64,000 nucleotides of DNA from Omphalotus guepiniiformis. Lineage: Eukaryota; Basidiomycota; Agaricomycetes; Agaricales; Omphalotaceae. Below the pieces are notes generated by a model, which was given only the letters and a program-made list of their open reading frames with translations, made no database searches and had not been told where the DNA came from. Below are positions 1-9,457 of this stretch, one piece after another. Both the position numbers and the translations under genes were made by a program. Each line of letters begins with the position of its first letter. Position 1 is the first letter of the stretch. The stretch lies in contig JAQOOI010000064.1 of NCBI GenBank assembly GCA_028554645.1, positions 372,001 to 436,000 of the forward strand, written 5' to 3'.

Positions 1-8
1 CAGTGAAC

Positions 9-1998
9 ATGTCTGAAGAGACTGCTTCAACGAGAGAGTGGGTTCTCGATCCGGAGAATGAATACAGATTTGAGCTCGATTCTGGGACATCTTTGGCAAT
101 TAAAGTGAGTCTTTAACCTTCCAGAGCAAATCTTTTCTCATGCTAAGGTGGGACGCCCCGAGTAGCTTGTTCGGGGACGAGCAGAAATATTCGGTGCAGA
201 AATGGTGGAAGGAAAACCATATCTTTTCGGATCAGAATGTAAAGCAGCGATATTTACCTGGTTAGGATGCACTATAGAGATAAGCCCTCCTTCGTCCTCT
301 TTCGCCAACATGCTTTGGGTTTTGAAGTATCCAAGCACGTTACAGGTCAACCCTCGACAGAATATGTCTCTGAAGAGACCCCAATGTCCGCGTATGGAAA
401 TCTACACATGGCCTTTGAATATATGCGCGTTCTCGCACTCCGTAAACTCCATGGATCTCCTGTACCAGAAGGTGAACCCGATTCGAGCAAAGCGGCGGAG
501 CCTCCTCGCGTTCTCGTCTTGGGCCCTGAAAATTCTGGAAAGACGTCGGTGTGCAAGATTCTAGTCAACTATGCCGTCCGCGCGGGCCAGGGCTGGTCAC
601 CGCTTTTGGTCAACGTTGACCCCAGTGAGGTGAGTGGACTTCAGAGTTGGTTGATCGATCAGTCTTCTGAATTTACTTCGTTGTGTACTAGGGAGGTTGG
701 GGAGTACCAGGGGCCTTATCTGCTGCACCTGTGCATGGTCCAATACCTACTTGTTCTCCTTCGAACCCATTGGGTTCCGCAGCTAGTTCGGCACCTACAA
801 CGCTAGCTTCGAACGCTCTACTCCCACTTGTATACTGGTACGGTCATCCAGACACCAAACGCAATCCTCTCCTAATGGAGAGACTAATATACAACATCGG
901 CACGCATACCCGTGATAAGTTTGAGAACGATCCAGAGGGTATGTGACTTCAATGAAGTCACATTCAGAACAAAAACGAAAGAACACGTTTCTCTAGGTCA
1001 GACTGCTGGACTGATAGTCGACACACCATCTTCGTTTGCTTCGGGCCCGGCTTCAACAAACGATCACCGGCAGAAGCTCATCAAAGCCTGCATAGACGCC
1101 TTCAACAGTCCGTCTCGGTCCTATTTCATTTCTTGCTTGTTAGCATATCACGGCTGATCAGCGCGTTACTTCCGTCCATGTTCGCAGTTAATGTCATACT
1201 CGTCGTGGGTCACGAAAAGCTAAATGTCGAAATGCAACGTGCTTACGGTTCGCGCCTTACGGTGGTCAAGATACCGAAATCTGGAGGTGTTCGTGCTCAC
1301 CGTATCACAACATATTCAATCCACCACTGACTAGTGATACCCCATAGGTAGTGGAACTAGACCACAGCTACCGCGAACGCGTACATAACTATCAACTACA
1401 CGCATACATGTACGGCGAGGTCATCCCCTCACCTCCAGGCATCAAATCGGCTACACAAGGCGGAGAGACTTTAACGGACCTCATACTCGCCCCGTCTTCA
1501 TCTGTCATGAACTTCGGTGATCTCTCGATCTTCCGAATTGGCGCAGGTGAGGAACCAGTTTCTCCTTGTACATGTTTATTCTTCTGTGGTATCATACCCT
1601 ATCAATAATACTAACAATCCTTACCTCGAAACGCAGAAACAATGGCACCATCTTCCGCTCTACCAATCGGCGCCACACGCACAGTATCAGAGATGCAGCC
1701 CGTGCCAATAGATCCTTCACAACCAGGTTCAGGTCTCCTCAATGCCATTCTCGCAATCCTCGCACCCTTCGCCGCGGACGAAGAGGAGAGATATGATGAA
1801 GAGATTCTGGATCTCACCGTCGTTGGTTTCGTGGTAGTGTATGTATCCTATTCTTCGCCCAAACTCACAATCAATGGTTTGATGATTTTTAGAACAAACC
1901 TCGACATTCCACATAAAAAAATGACCGTACTTTCCCCTTCCCAAGGGTCTCTTGTTGGCAGAACAGCAATTCTAGGATCGTACGAATGGCAGGAATAG
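9..1998 (+). CDS. CLP1: CLP1-type polynucleotide kinase / mRNA cleavage and polyadenylation factor
   Basis: Clp1 is a nuclear RNA 5'-kinase-family protein of the pre-mRNA cleavage factor and, in many eukaryotes, of the tRNA splicing endonuclease complex. The spliced product begins MSEETASTREWVLDPENEYR, and the N-terminal beta domain continues with AEIFGAEMVEGKPYLFGSE and FTWLGCTIE, typical of the family. A Walker A motif GPENSGKTSVCK (about base 525) and LLVNVDPSE (Walker-B-like region) follow. Intron 1 is read as 105-165, which joins AIK to LVRGRAEIFG; several further short introns are needed. The C-terminal domain (LDHSYRERVHNYQLHAYMYG, then SSVMNFGDLSIFRIG) is intact and ends YEWQE. The start is the first ATG of the window, so upstream sequence is not visible. 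Family assignment is secure; exact internal exon borders are inferred. Confidence 0.93.
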
Positions 1999-3079
1999 TA
2001 TTCTTTCGAGTATGAAGGCCCTCAATATACATCATCCCAATGAAGGACTAGTGTATACATCCATTACTTAGTCACTGCTCTCTAGCAATCACTCTAAGCT
2101 GCAACCTGGGCGCATGATCAATTACCGGAGGCAAGTCTGTTAATAAGTAATCGGTATTCTGAAATTGAATGGGAATAAGGAAAAAAAGCAGCGAAACTTT
2201 TGGCTGGAATGTGGCAGTGTCTCCATATGGGTTGAAGTTGTGTCATCCACACGGCGTACAGCCGATTCAAAATTTTGAAAAAGTACCTTAATAGCACTGA
2301 CTTTGACGACTCCACGTCTGGCATCCGAGGCAAGCAAGAGTTTCGCCTGTTAGAATCCAGGTCTCTCTCACTACCTGGTGCCAAATTCAACTCTGGGAGA
2401 GAGCCAAAGGTGAATGCAACCGTACTGTTCTTTAGCAATGTATCCGCAGTGATTCGACTCTATTCGACTAATGGCCGTTTGAGTTATGACTATGTATGAT
2501 ACTTCGGTTCTGTCACGGAATGCTCTCTCAGAACCAATACCTCCGAGGGCAAGTTGAGTCCAACAATGGCAAGAAATACCAAAACCTACTGATGATCACT
2601 GTGCGAATCGGCGATGTAACTTGCAGCTGCGGATAGTAAAGCTCGTGAACCTGAACATTCCTTTTGTTGCGTGTGGTGGGCTTCAATGTTATCAATCTTT
2701 GTACTAGTACTGACACATCATCTTTCTTTTTGGTTCACACTGGCTTTCTTTCGGCACTTTTCACCATAGCCACAGAGATTATACTGACCTTCGAGCCGGT
2801 CGTAGCAGATAGCAATTTCAACGACGGCACGGCACAACGCGACGCGTCTCTTGACCTGAGTATGTGGTACGACAGCACACCACTGCGACTGCATCAGTGG
2901 AAAAAGACGCCTGTTCGTGGCCATGGTGTGGCATACGCGCACTCGTCAGATACCAACAACGGTCACGCCTGGATGCGCGAAGGGTTCGCCTTTCAAGTCA
3001 TTTCGATGCGGGATATCAAAAAATCAATTAAGTATCAGGAAACAGCACTAAATTAAGTTCAATTTTTTCGACGATCTGT
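1999..3079. other. Intergenic between CLP1 and hydrophobin, no gene recognised
   Basis: About 1.1 kb. Short open frames occur on both strands (for example 2664-3056 plus and 2718-2942 minus), but I see no conserved motif, convincing splice pattern or codon constraint in them. It probably holds the 3' ends of both convergent neighbours. Confidence 0.5.
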
Positions 3080-3585
3080 TCAGAGAGTAATTGAGGTGCA
3101 TCCAATAGCAACCAAACCGTTCTGAGAAGAAAGCATGAGCCCGGAACTTGAACTGGTCGACCACACTATGGATCTCACCATTTGAGTGTTGTCGCAACAG
3201 ACAGGCGATTGGGTGCATTCGCTGCCGCCCAACAATGGGGTACAGCCAAGGCCGATGGGCACGTCAGCAGGGATGTTTATAGGCAAACTTCCCAGAAGGA
3301 AGGTAGTGCTCTGTAAATTGACATCTGTTATATAGACGACTTGGAGATGAGGTTGAATAGCAACGTACATTTTCATTGAAACTCTGAACTGAATTGCAAC
3401 AGTGGATAGAGCCTGTATTGCAACCCGAATCAGACGCGGACCTGTGCTGGTGCTGGAGAACATATACGAAATGGTCATCAGTTGGGTTAGACTTCGAGTT
3501 GGACACCTACGTGTACAGCAGCAAGCGTGGCCATGGGCATGACGAGGAGAGCAGCGCTAGCAAAAACGAACAGTTTGCTGATCAT
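3080..3585 (-). CDS. Class I hydrophobin, secreted
   Basis: Hydrophobins are small secreted proteins that self-assemble into amphipathic films on hyphae and fruiting bodies. Reading from 3585 on the minus strand, exon 1 encodes a signal peptide (MISKLFVFASAALLVMPMAT, then LAAV). Three introns in clean phase 0 are removed. The result is about 111 residues with the eight-cysteine pattern C-X6-CC-X31-C-X8-C-X5-CC-X12-C. Visible anchors are CNTGSIHCC, GLGCTPLLGG, CTQSPVCC and AIGCTSITL at the end. Long C3-C4 spacing and the CTPLLGG-type segment fit class I. The ATG is chosen because it gives the signal peptide and because a TATA-like box lies about 90 bases upstream. All eight cysteines are present, so the gene looks functional. 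Assignment is firm although no single open frame covers it. Confidence 0.93.
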
Positions 3586-3670
3586 CTTGAAGGGAGATGA
3601 AGACGAGATACGGAAAAGAGCTGTAGAACAGGTGAAGGTCAACCTGCAGACTGAGGGCGTAACGAGCAGC

Positions 3671-3677
3671 TTTTATA
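3671..3677 (-). promoter_or_regulatory. TATA-like box of the hydrophobin
   Basis: TATAAAA on the minus strand, about 85-90 bases upstream of the hydrophobin start codon. Highly expressed fungal surface-protein genes often have such a box. Position fits; function is inferred. Confidence 0.5.
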
Positions 3678-4399
3678 CCAAGAAGACGTTCAAACTGACC
3701 TGAAGATCCGTTACGTTCCACATACAACAATCATAACACAGATGACTGTAGGTCTACAGACTGAATGTCGGAAACAGCAATCCGGAGAGCTAGAAGACAT
3801 CCGGTCAAAAACTCGCAGTAAGAATTGGTGCGGATGTTTTAGAGGTTGTGACTTCCATAGCAGACGATGTGTAGTCAATGTATATTGTATGTACTTGCAC
3901 TGCCAAATTCGTTCGCGGAGAGTCCGCGTTGAATACAGTTTGAATTCTGCAAATGTCGGGCCGTTGGTCGAAGAACAGCTAGAACCTGCGGCGCAGGAAA
4001 ACAATGAGGACCAAGAAAAGGCCGCCTTGAGCTATACTAGCCTAATTTCCAGTGCTCCCTGACAGGCCTGAAGGCTTAATCGATTAATTTTCAACATCTT
4101 TGGTTCCGGTGTTTGCCACAGGTCTGGATCCGTAAGTATAAACACATTTCCGCCTCGGGGTCCACAAGACATCAAAATGGAAGATTTGACAAGTACCCAG
4201 GTGTTGAAGAACCCGTACTTAGACTGTCCTGTGAATATCCCCGAGTCCGATATTCGTCACCTGGGCAATATGTAGGTCTGGATACATTCGCTTGGATAAT
4301 ACAGAGGATACATACATAAGAAAACCGTGCATTGAAATACATTAGTGCAGCTCTATATGATACGGAGAGAGAGGCACTTAGATATGTAGACCATCGAGA
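3678..4399. other. Unassigned stretch between hydrophobin promoter and NGLL-repeat gene
   Basis: A 106-codon frame (3742-4062, plus) and a 97-codon frame (3711-4004, minus) overlap here, neither with recognisable features. The part from about 4172 to 4330 can be read on the minus strand as a further in-frame exon of the neighbouring NGLL-repeat gene, ending at a stop at 4172, but this is weak. Confidence 0.35.
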
Positions 4400-5136
4400 T
4401 CACGAATAGACGGTTTTCCCATCGAAAGTGGTGGCACGAATGGTGAGGCGCGAGGGAGCTGGGCCCGAGACAGAGGCCGCACTTGAACGCAGTGATTGTA
4501 TATTGATGAGTTCATGCAATTCAGGAAGATGACGCCAATCTGATGAGTTCCACTGAGTATTACCGCTTTCATTGCGGACCTTGCGAAGGAGTGGACGGAA
4601 GTGGTGTCCGAGAACTTGAAACAAGCCATTCAATACAAAGGAGTTCGACGCTGAGATTTGAAGGTCATCGATATGACGCGGTGACACGACGCTCACCCGT
4701 CAATGATGACTGTGCTATGGATGATGATGCTAACGACGAGAATAGATCGTCAAATTTTCAGCCAGAACTCAACAAAAATACACGTACAATTCGAGGTTTG
4801 CCCTGATCCTAATAGCCCGTTTGGCTTGAACTGGCTTTCTCTCATTTCCTGACACGTTGAGGATTCCTTCACTTTCGTAGAGAGCAGACCATTGGGCGTG
4901 AATCCTTCATCACCTAAGAGGCCGTTTGGAATGAAGCTTGTTGCAGCTGACGTATTATACGCGTCCCAGTTGATTATCTGCTCCAGATGGATTCGACAGG
5001 GTGATGCGTCAGAGGAGAGAATAATATAGAGTGTACAGGTGAGTTCCGAGTCCGAAACCTCCAAGCCGTGACGCGACGCGTTCTGTGATGGTCGGACCAA
5101 AGTAGTGGGTCGGTATGTGCCGGCCGATGTCTTCAA
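4400..5136 (-). CDS. Unrecognised multi-exon gene with repeated NGLL motifs
   Basis: I do not recognise this protein. The first long exon (from 5136) contains three spaced copies of a short motif: SFIPNGLLG, GFTPNGLLS and QFKPNGLLG. Removing two plausible introns (one starting GTACGTG after the third copy, one starting GTGAGCG) keeps a single frame. It brings in a Ser-rich linker and a fourth, diverged copy SFVLNGLFQ, followed by VLGHHFRPLLRKV and a tail RLTIRATTFDGKTVY. The copies use different synonymous codons for the same residues (CCA AAC GGC CTC, CCC AAT GGT CTG, CCA AAC GGG CTA), which suggests selection on protein rather than DNA. The start at 5136 is the first ATG of the frame and the 3' end may extend to about 4172. 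No signal peptide or KR cleavage sites are seen between repeats. It lies head to head with the CDF transporter gene. Coding status is likely but not certain. Confidence 0.42.
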
Positions 5137-5405
5137 GCTCCGATTAGAAGCAGTGGGGCCAGGGCAAGAAAATAATCGTGGTAATAATTATTTTCTTCAT
5201 CCATCGTCCACAACAAGCTTCTCTTGTCCGGCCAGCAGCAAAACGTCCGACTGCCAGAGTAGTCGCTTGAAGTTTTTTTTTCTTTCCTTGTAAGCCAAAG
5301 GACGACCTGTAAGTAAGTAGGTGTGCTGCTCAAATTAAGCTCGTCCTTCGCCAATATGATCGTGTTTGGCCAGTATCCGTTGTTTCGGGTTACCACCTTC
5401 CCACA

Positions 5406-7314
5406 ATGAGCAGTGATCAACAAGGTTCGACGGCTTCTGGAGCCTCGAGAACGACAGGGTTTCTTCAAGCGGTAGGCTCCTTTCGCTATTCTTTGCTTTG
5501 AGGCTCATTGTTATGTCTTAGATCGCTGGCCCATCTCACAGCGTAGCTTCTTTGCCAGCACTCCCTATTACAGAGACAATTTCTATTTCATCCAAATCTA
5601 GCATTCACAGCAGTGACCCATTCAATCTCCGAGATGGCTTACAGACAGAAGAGCAGCTTTCTGCAATGCGGAATCGTAGGAAGGTCGCCCAGTATCAAGA
5701 CAGACAGAACAATGTTTGTAATTTTCAGATTCTCAGGAAAAGCAACTAATCGTCTTGTACAGCTGATCAGTACCCTTCTGAAGCCCATGGCCGAGCATAC
5801 TGAAGATGCCAGATTGGAGGAAGATCATGCACGACTTCCCGTTAGTTGCATCTTGAAATTTGTGCTTGTCTTCCACTGATATCTTGACATTTCAGGTCAA
5901 AATAGCCATATACGCGAGTATGTTTGCGAACTTGGGCCTATGCGTGCTTCAAATGTGTTTGTTGCATCATGGATTGCGTTGACCGCGACTTATGACCTCT
6001 TGCAGTGTATGCTGCGATATCGTCTTTGTCCTTGTCACTCTTATCCACTGGTATCGACTCCGTTTTCGACATCGGTAGCAATGTCTTGCTATTTTGGCTT
6101 CATAGGAAGTCAACGAAGTTGGATATCAATAAATGGCCTGTCGGTGGCTCAAGGCTGGAAAACATCGGTAACATTGTATATGGTAGGAGTTCTATGACTC
6201 ACTCAGATTAAGTACTAAATCTTCGTTCGTTAGGTTTCCTGTAAGGGCTATGCGCACCTAACCAGATTCGAGAAGAATAATTTCACGTGTGTGACAGAAT
6301 GGGCGCAGTAAACCTGGTCGTTATAGTCGAGTCTGTCCGCGACCTCGTCACGCATAAGAGCGATGAAGACGTAAACGACTTTCATCTTGCGTCCATTATT
6401 GCCGTCGCCGCTGCGCTTTGTGGGTTGACATTCTTTTGAGAAACAACAACGATTCTCACCTGTTGTTAGTTGTCAAGTTTCTACTCTTTGTGTACTGCTT
6501 TTCCCTCCGAAAAAGTTCTAGTCAAGTCCATGTTCTTTGGGAGGACCATCGTAACGACCTCTTTCTGAACGGCTTTGGCGAGTGCTTTCAATTCCTTCGC
6601 TAACACCGTGCTCATGGATGGGCGGCTCAAGGGATCCTCATGTCTGCTGGTGGAAGCAAACTTCGTTGGTGTGAGTGATTACAATGCTCAGAAATGTCAA
6701 GTAAATTCTAAGAGGCGTGCATTCAGGGTTGGATCCTATGGGCGCCGTCATTGTATGCCTTTTTTTTCTTTTTACAAAGTCGACAATTCTCAGCGTTCGA
6801 AGATAGGAGTTGGTATCATCCTGTCCTGGGGACGAACGATCTACCGGGAGTTCGAACTTTTGGCCGGAAAATCAGCCCCTCGCGAGTTCCTTCATCTTTT
6901 GATTTACAACGCGGCAACGTTCAGCCCAGATATTGACAAAGTCGACACCGTCCGAGCGTACCATGTCAGTAAATACTTTTATCAAACTATTGTTTGAAAA
7001 AGAACTGACCATTGCATTACAGAGCGGACCTGTTCGTTGCTAGTTCTTGCCATACTTAGGATACTCATCTGAACGATTTACAGGACTACTTTGTCGAGAT
7101 TGATATCGTCATGGGTTCTGACACGCCGCTGTGGAAGGCGCATGACGTTAGTCAGTTACTACAAGACAGAATTGAGGCCCTTCCTAACGTTGAAAGGGCC
7201 TTTGTACATGTCGATCATGAGACGACCCATGCACCGGTATGACGATTTTCCATATATAATTCTTTGAGCAATACTCATACTACCATTACTCAGGAACACC
7301 GCAAACGGGTATAG
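5406..7314 (+). CDS. Cation diffusion facilitator (CDF/SLC30-type) metal transporter
   Basis: CDF proteins export or sequester divalent metals by proton antiport. The spliced protein starts MSSDQQGSTASGASR, has a hydrophilic N-terminus, then the six-helix CDF core. Helix 2 carries DSVFD within LSTGIDSVFDIGSNVLLFW. This is followed by the fungal-type cytosolic stretch RKSTKLDINKWPVGGSRLE and NIGNIVYG. Helix 5 carries EDHRND. The C-terminal domain ends VFVHVDHETTHAPEHRKRV, with the usual His/Asp-rich FVHVDHE end. Both intramembrane sites read DxxxD; in known families that pattern is associated with Mn or Fe transport, whereas Zn transporters usually have HxxxD. Mn(2+) is therefore the preferred but unproven substrate. 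Many short introns interrupt the gene. The start was chosen at the first ATG in the exon that reads into the conserved N-terminal tail. Confidence 0.88.
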
Positions 7315-7601
7315 ACGTCGGCGATTGCTCTATATACTTTGACATGATCTCATTTGCACGATTTATTGTACCTGTACTGACCGTAATGCATCATGACGGA
7401 CATAGAATGCGAGGGCTGGCTTCTAACCCGAATACTTAAGTACAACGAGCTCAATAAACTCCACCTAATAAATTACTGGTAAATGAAAACGTACAGAGTG
7501 CAAAGACAAACTTGAAAGGCTTGTAATAATGTATCACGACAGTTCTTAGAACTATGTACCCGAGATTCTCGAAGGATTAAGGAATGAGGGACCGCAAATT
7601 A

Positions 7602-8524
7602 CTACAACGTATTCCGCTGTATCCTTCTCATGATCAAATCCTTCGTCTCAATGAGTTGCCAGAGTTTTGAGCGTTCGAACGTATAGGGAGTAAGGGAAAA
7701 ACGACCCCGACGAAGAATCTCCATCATAAAAAAGGAAACTCGAAGAACAAGGAGTTCAGCACAGATCGTTACACGAACTGATATAATGTGCATACCTATT
7801 ATTTCGACGTCTTTGGCTGAGGGATGAGAATTGAAATCCAGGTAATTGTACCCAAAGCCTGGTACATGCGTATTGATGAACCTATCCGTTGATGGCGACG
7901 AGGGCGGAGAGATCTTGTTTGTAGCGGAGGACGCTGGTATCCGAATGGTGTTATGATGAAAGGTGCCATGAGTTTCGCCCGAACGGCAATCGACTAACTA
8001 GAATTTGCGTCATTTTAGACTATTCGTTGTGTATAGGATGATAGGATGATACCTACCGTGAGTGAACTGGATGTCGCAGTCCATACGTATTCACTATCAA
8101 ATCGGGCAGGTAGGGCAAGTGCCGCATTTGATCTGCGAAAAGCTATGAGCGTTAATGATAGGTCGAAACGGGTTGCATATACGTACACTATCTTCACAGT
8201 AGTGGTATCGAACAGCTCAGTGAGAGCGCCTACACGCTCCTCTCCAAGTGTAATGTCCGGACGGCGTCCGTTCCATCTTATATCGGCCACTAGTATACCG
8301 TCCTGGTCCCGGATCTCAGTGTGACGAATCTTGATCTGAGAGCAAGCTGAGGTGGTCTTCGATTCAGGCCTAGTAAGTGTAGTCGAGGAAGGACCTGCTC
8401 CGGGAGAGCACAGCGAGGTCTGTGAAGAGGCTAGCGCAGTTGTAACTGTGTATGCCGTTTCACCTGTGATGGTGTCTACGAGAGTCGTGTTGAGCATGTC
8501 AGGAGCGTCGAATCGCAAAAGCAT
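7602..8524 (-). CDS. DUF6593-family protein
   Basis: Small proteins of this family are abundant in agaricomycetes and have no known function. Exon 1 (from 8524) encodes MLLRFDAPDMLNTTLVDTIT, then GETAYTV, IKIRHTEIRDQDG and ADIRWNGRRPDITLGEE, matching the usual start and central beta strands. A short intron then leads to ARFDSEYVWTATSSSLT (the conserved R-F-x-x-D-x-x-Y-x-W element). A second intron of about 59 bases leads to the last exon, read LVDCRSGETHG through DVEIIGMHIISVRVTIC to a C-terminus ending RRIQRNTL. The final hydrophobic strand followed by basic residues is also typical. A linker of about 40 residues rich in Ser/Pro separates the last two conserved parts. A TATA-like box lies about 75 bases upstream. 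Family call is moderately secure; role unknown. Confidence 0.72.
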
Positions 8525-9457
8525 GGTGGGGGCGTCAACACCAACATCAACTTCAATATCTCATAGCTGAGAGTTTTAAATGAGCAGAACGTCAGGCGGA
8601 TATATACTTTCCTGGTTGGGCCTTTCCTTTGTGTCGGCTATATGTACATCCAGTGATAAGAAGTAGGCTTGATGGCAAGATCATTGAGACTCGGACTTGC
8701 CTTACTTGACGCCACAAATCACAGATATCCCTCATTTGGGACATCTCCAGGAGCGTCAAGAGCAGATAATTGCAGATATGAAGATATCTTGAAGAGAAGC
8801 GCAGGGGTTGACTGAGGCTGAGTTCATGCTAATTTACGTGTAGTAACGATCATAGAACACATTCGCGGCTTGTCTCTGAAATGAACCGATCAGATGAAAT
8901 AGAAGCGATTATTCTGTAATTGCTCACCCACAAGACACCCCGTAGACCTCCAGTACTACTGTAACGGTACAAGTGCGGAGGCAAATGGTGGTGCCACTGC
9001 ATGTAATCCCCTACACCCCACCATACTAAGGTGTAATTGACCCTAAGTTCGAAACCTCCTGTCGGTTTGAAAACACCTCGTTCAATGCCGGATCAATGCT
9101 GAGTCGTTGTGATCCTTCTTGCTTACAGACTGGAGGTTCAGACTGGCTGGAAGGGAGCTGAGCGCTGAGGCATTTCAAGGATAATAGTAACAGTAGGAAA
9201 TACTTAATAGCATGGATCCGAGATCCAGAGTCATTACATAATACAGGGCTGTGAGGTCACGTGGTTGCCACACTGTGTTTACCTCAGTTTACGGTCTGCC
9301 ACTTGAACTAGACCCAGAAACAGTTTTGAAGTCCTGCTCGTCGTTGTTTGCAACGACGACCACTATTTTACCACCTTTGTCTGCGTGCTAAACGTCTGGC
9401 TGGCCGTGCCTTTGCTGGCTCGCGTCCTGACGATCTATCTGCCTACCTTCCCTGGTT
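8525..9457. other. Intergenic, shared upstream region of DUF6593 gene and kinase
   Basis: About 930 bases between two divergent genes. A TATATA element at 8601-8606 sits at a suitable distance from the DUF6593 start. I see no further gene; open frames at 9348-9566 (plus) and 9388-9702 (minus) lack features. Confidence 0.5.
8601..8606 (-). promoter_or_regulatory. TATA-like element of the DUF6593 gene
   Basis: TATATA about 77 bases upstream of the chosen ATG at 8524. Only position and sequence support it. Confidence 0.35.

Noticed and set aside
2664..3056. 130-codon plus-strand frame downstream of CLP1
   Set aside because: No conserved motif or splice continuation; a few Cys-containing segments on the opposite strand did not form a second hydrophobin pattern.
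4543..4806. Plus-strand frame across the NGLL-repeat gene
   Set aside because: The minus strand splices into a coherent protein with repeated motifs; the plus-strand frame has none.
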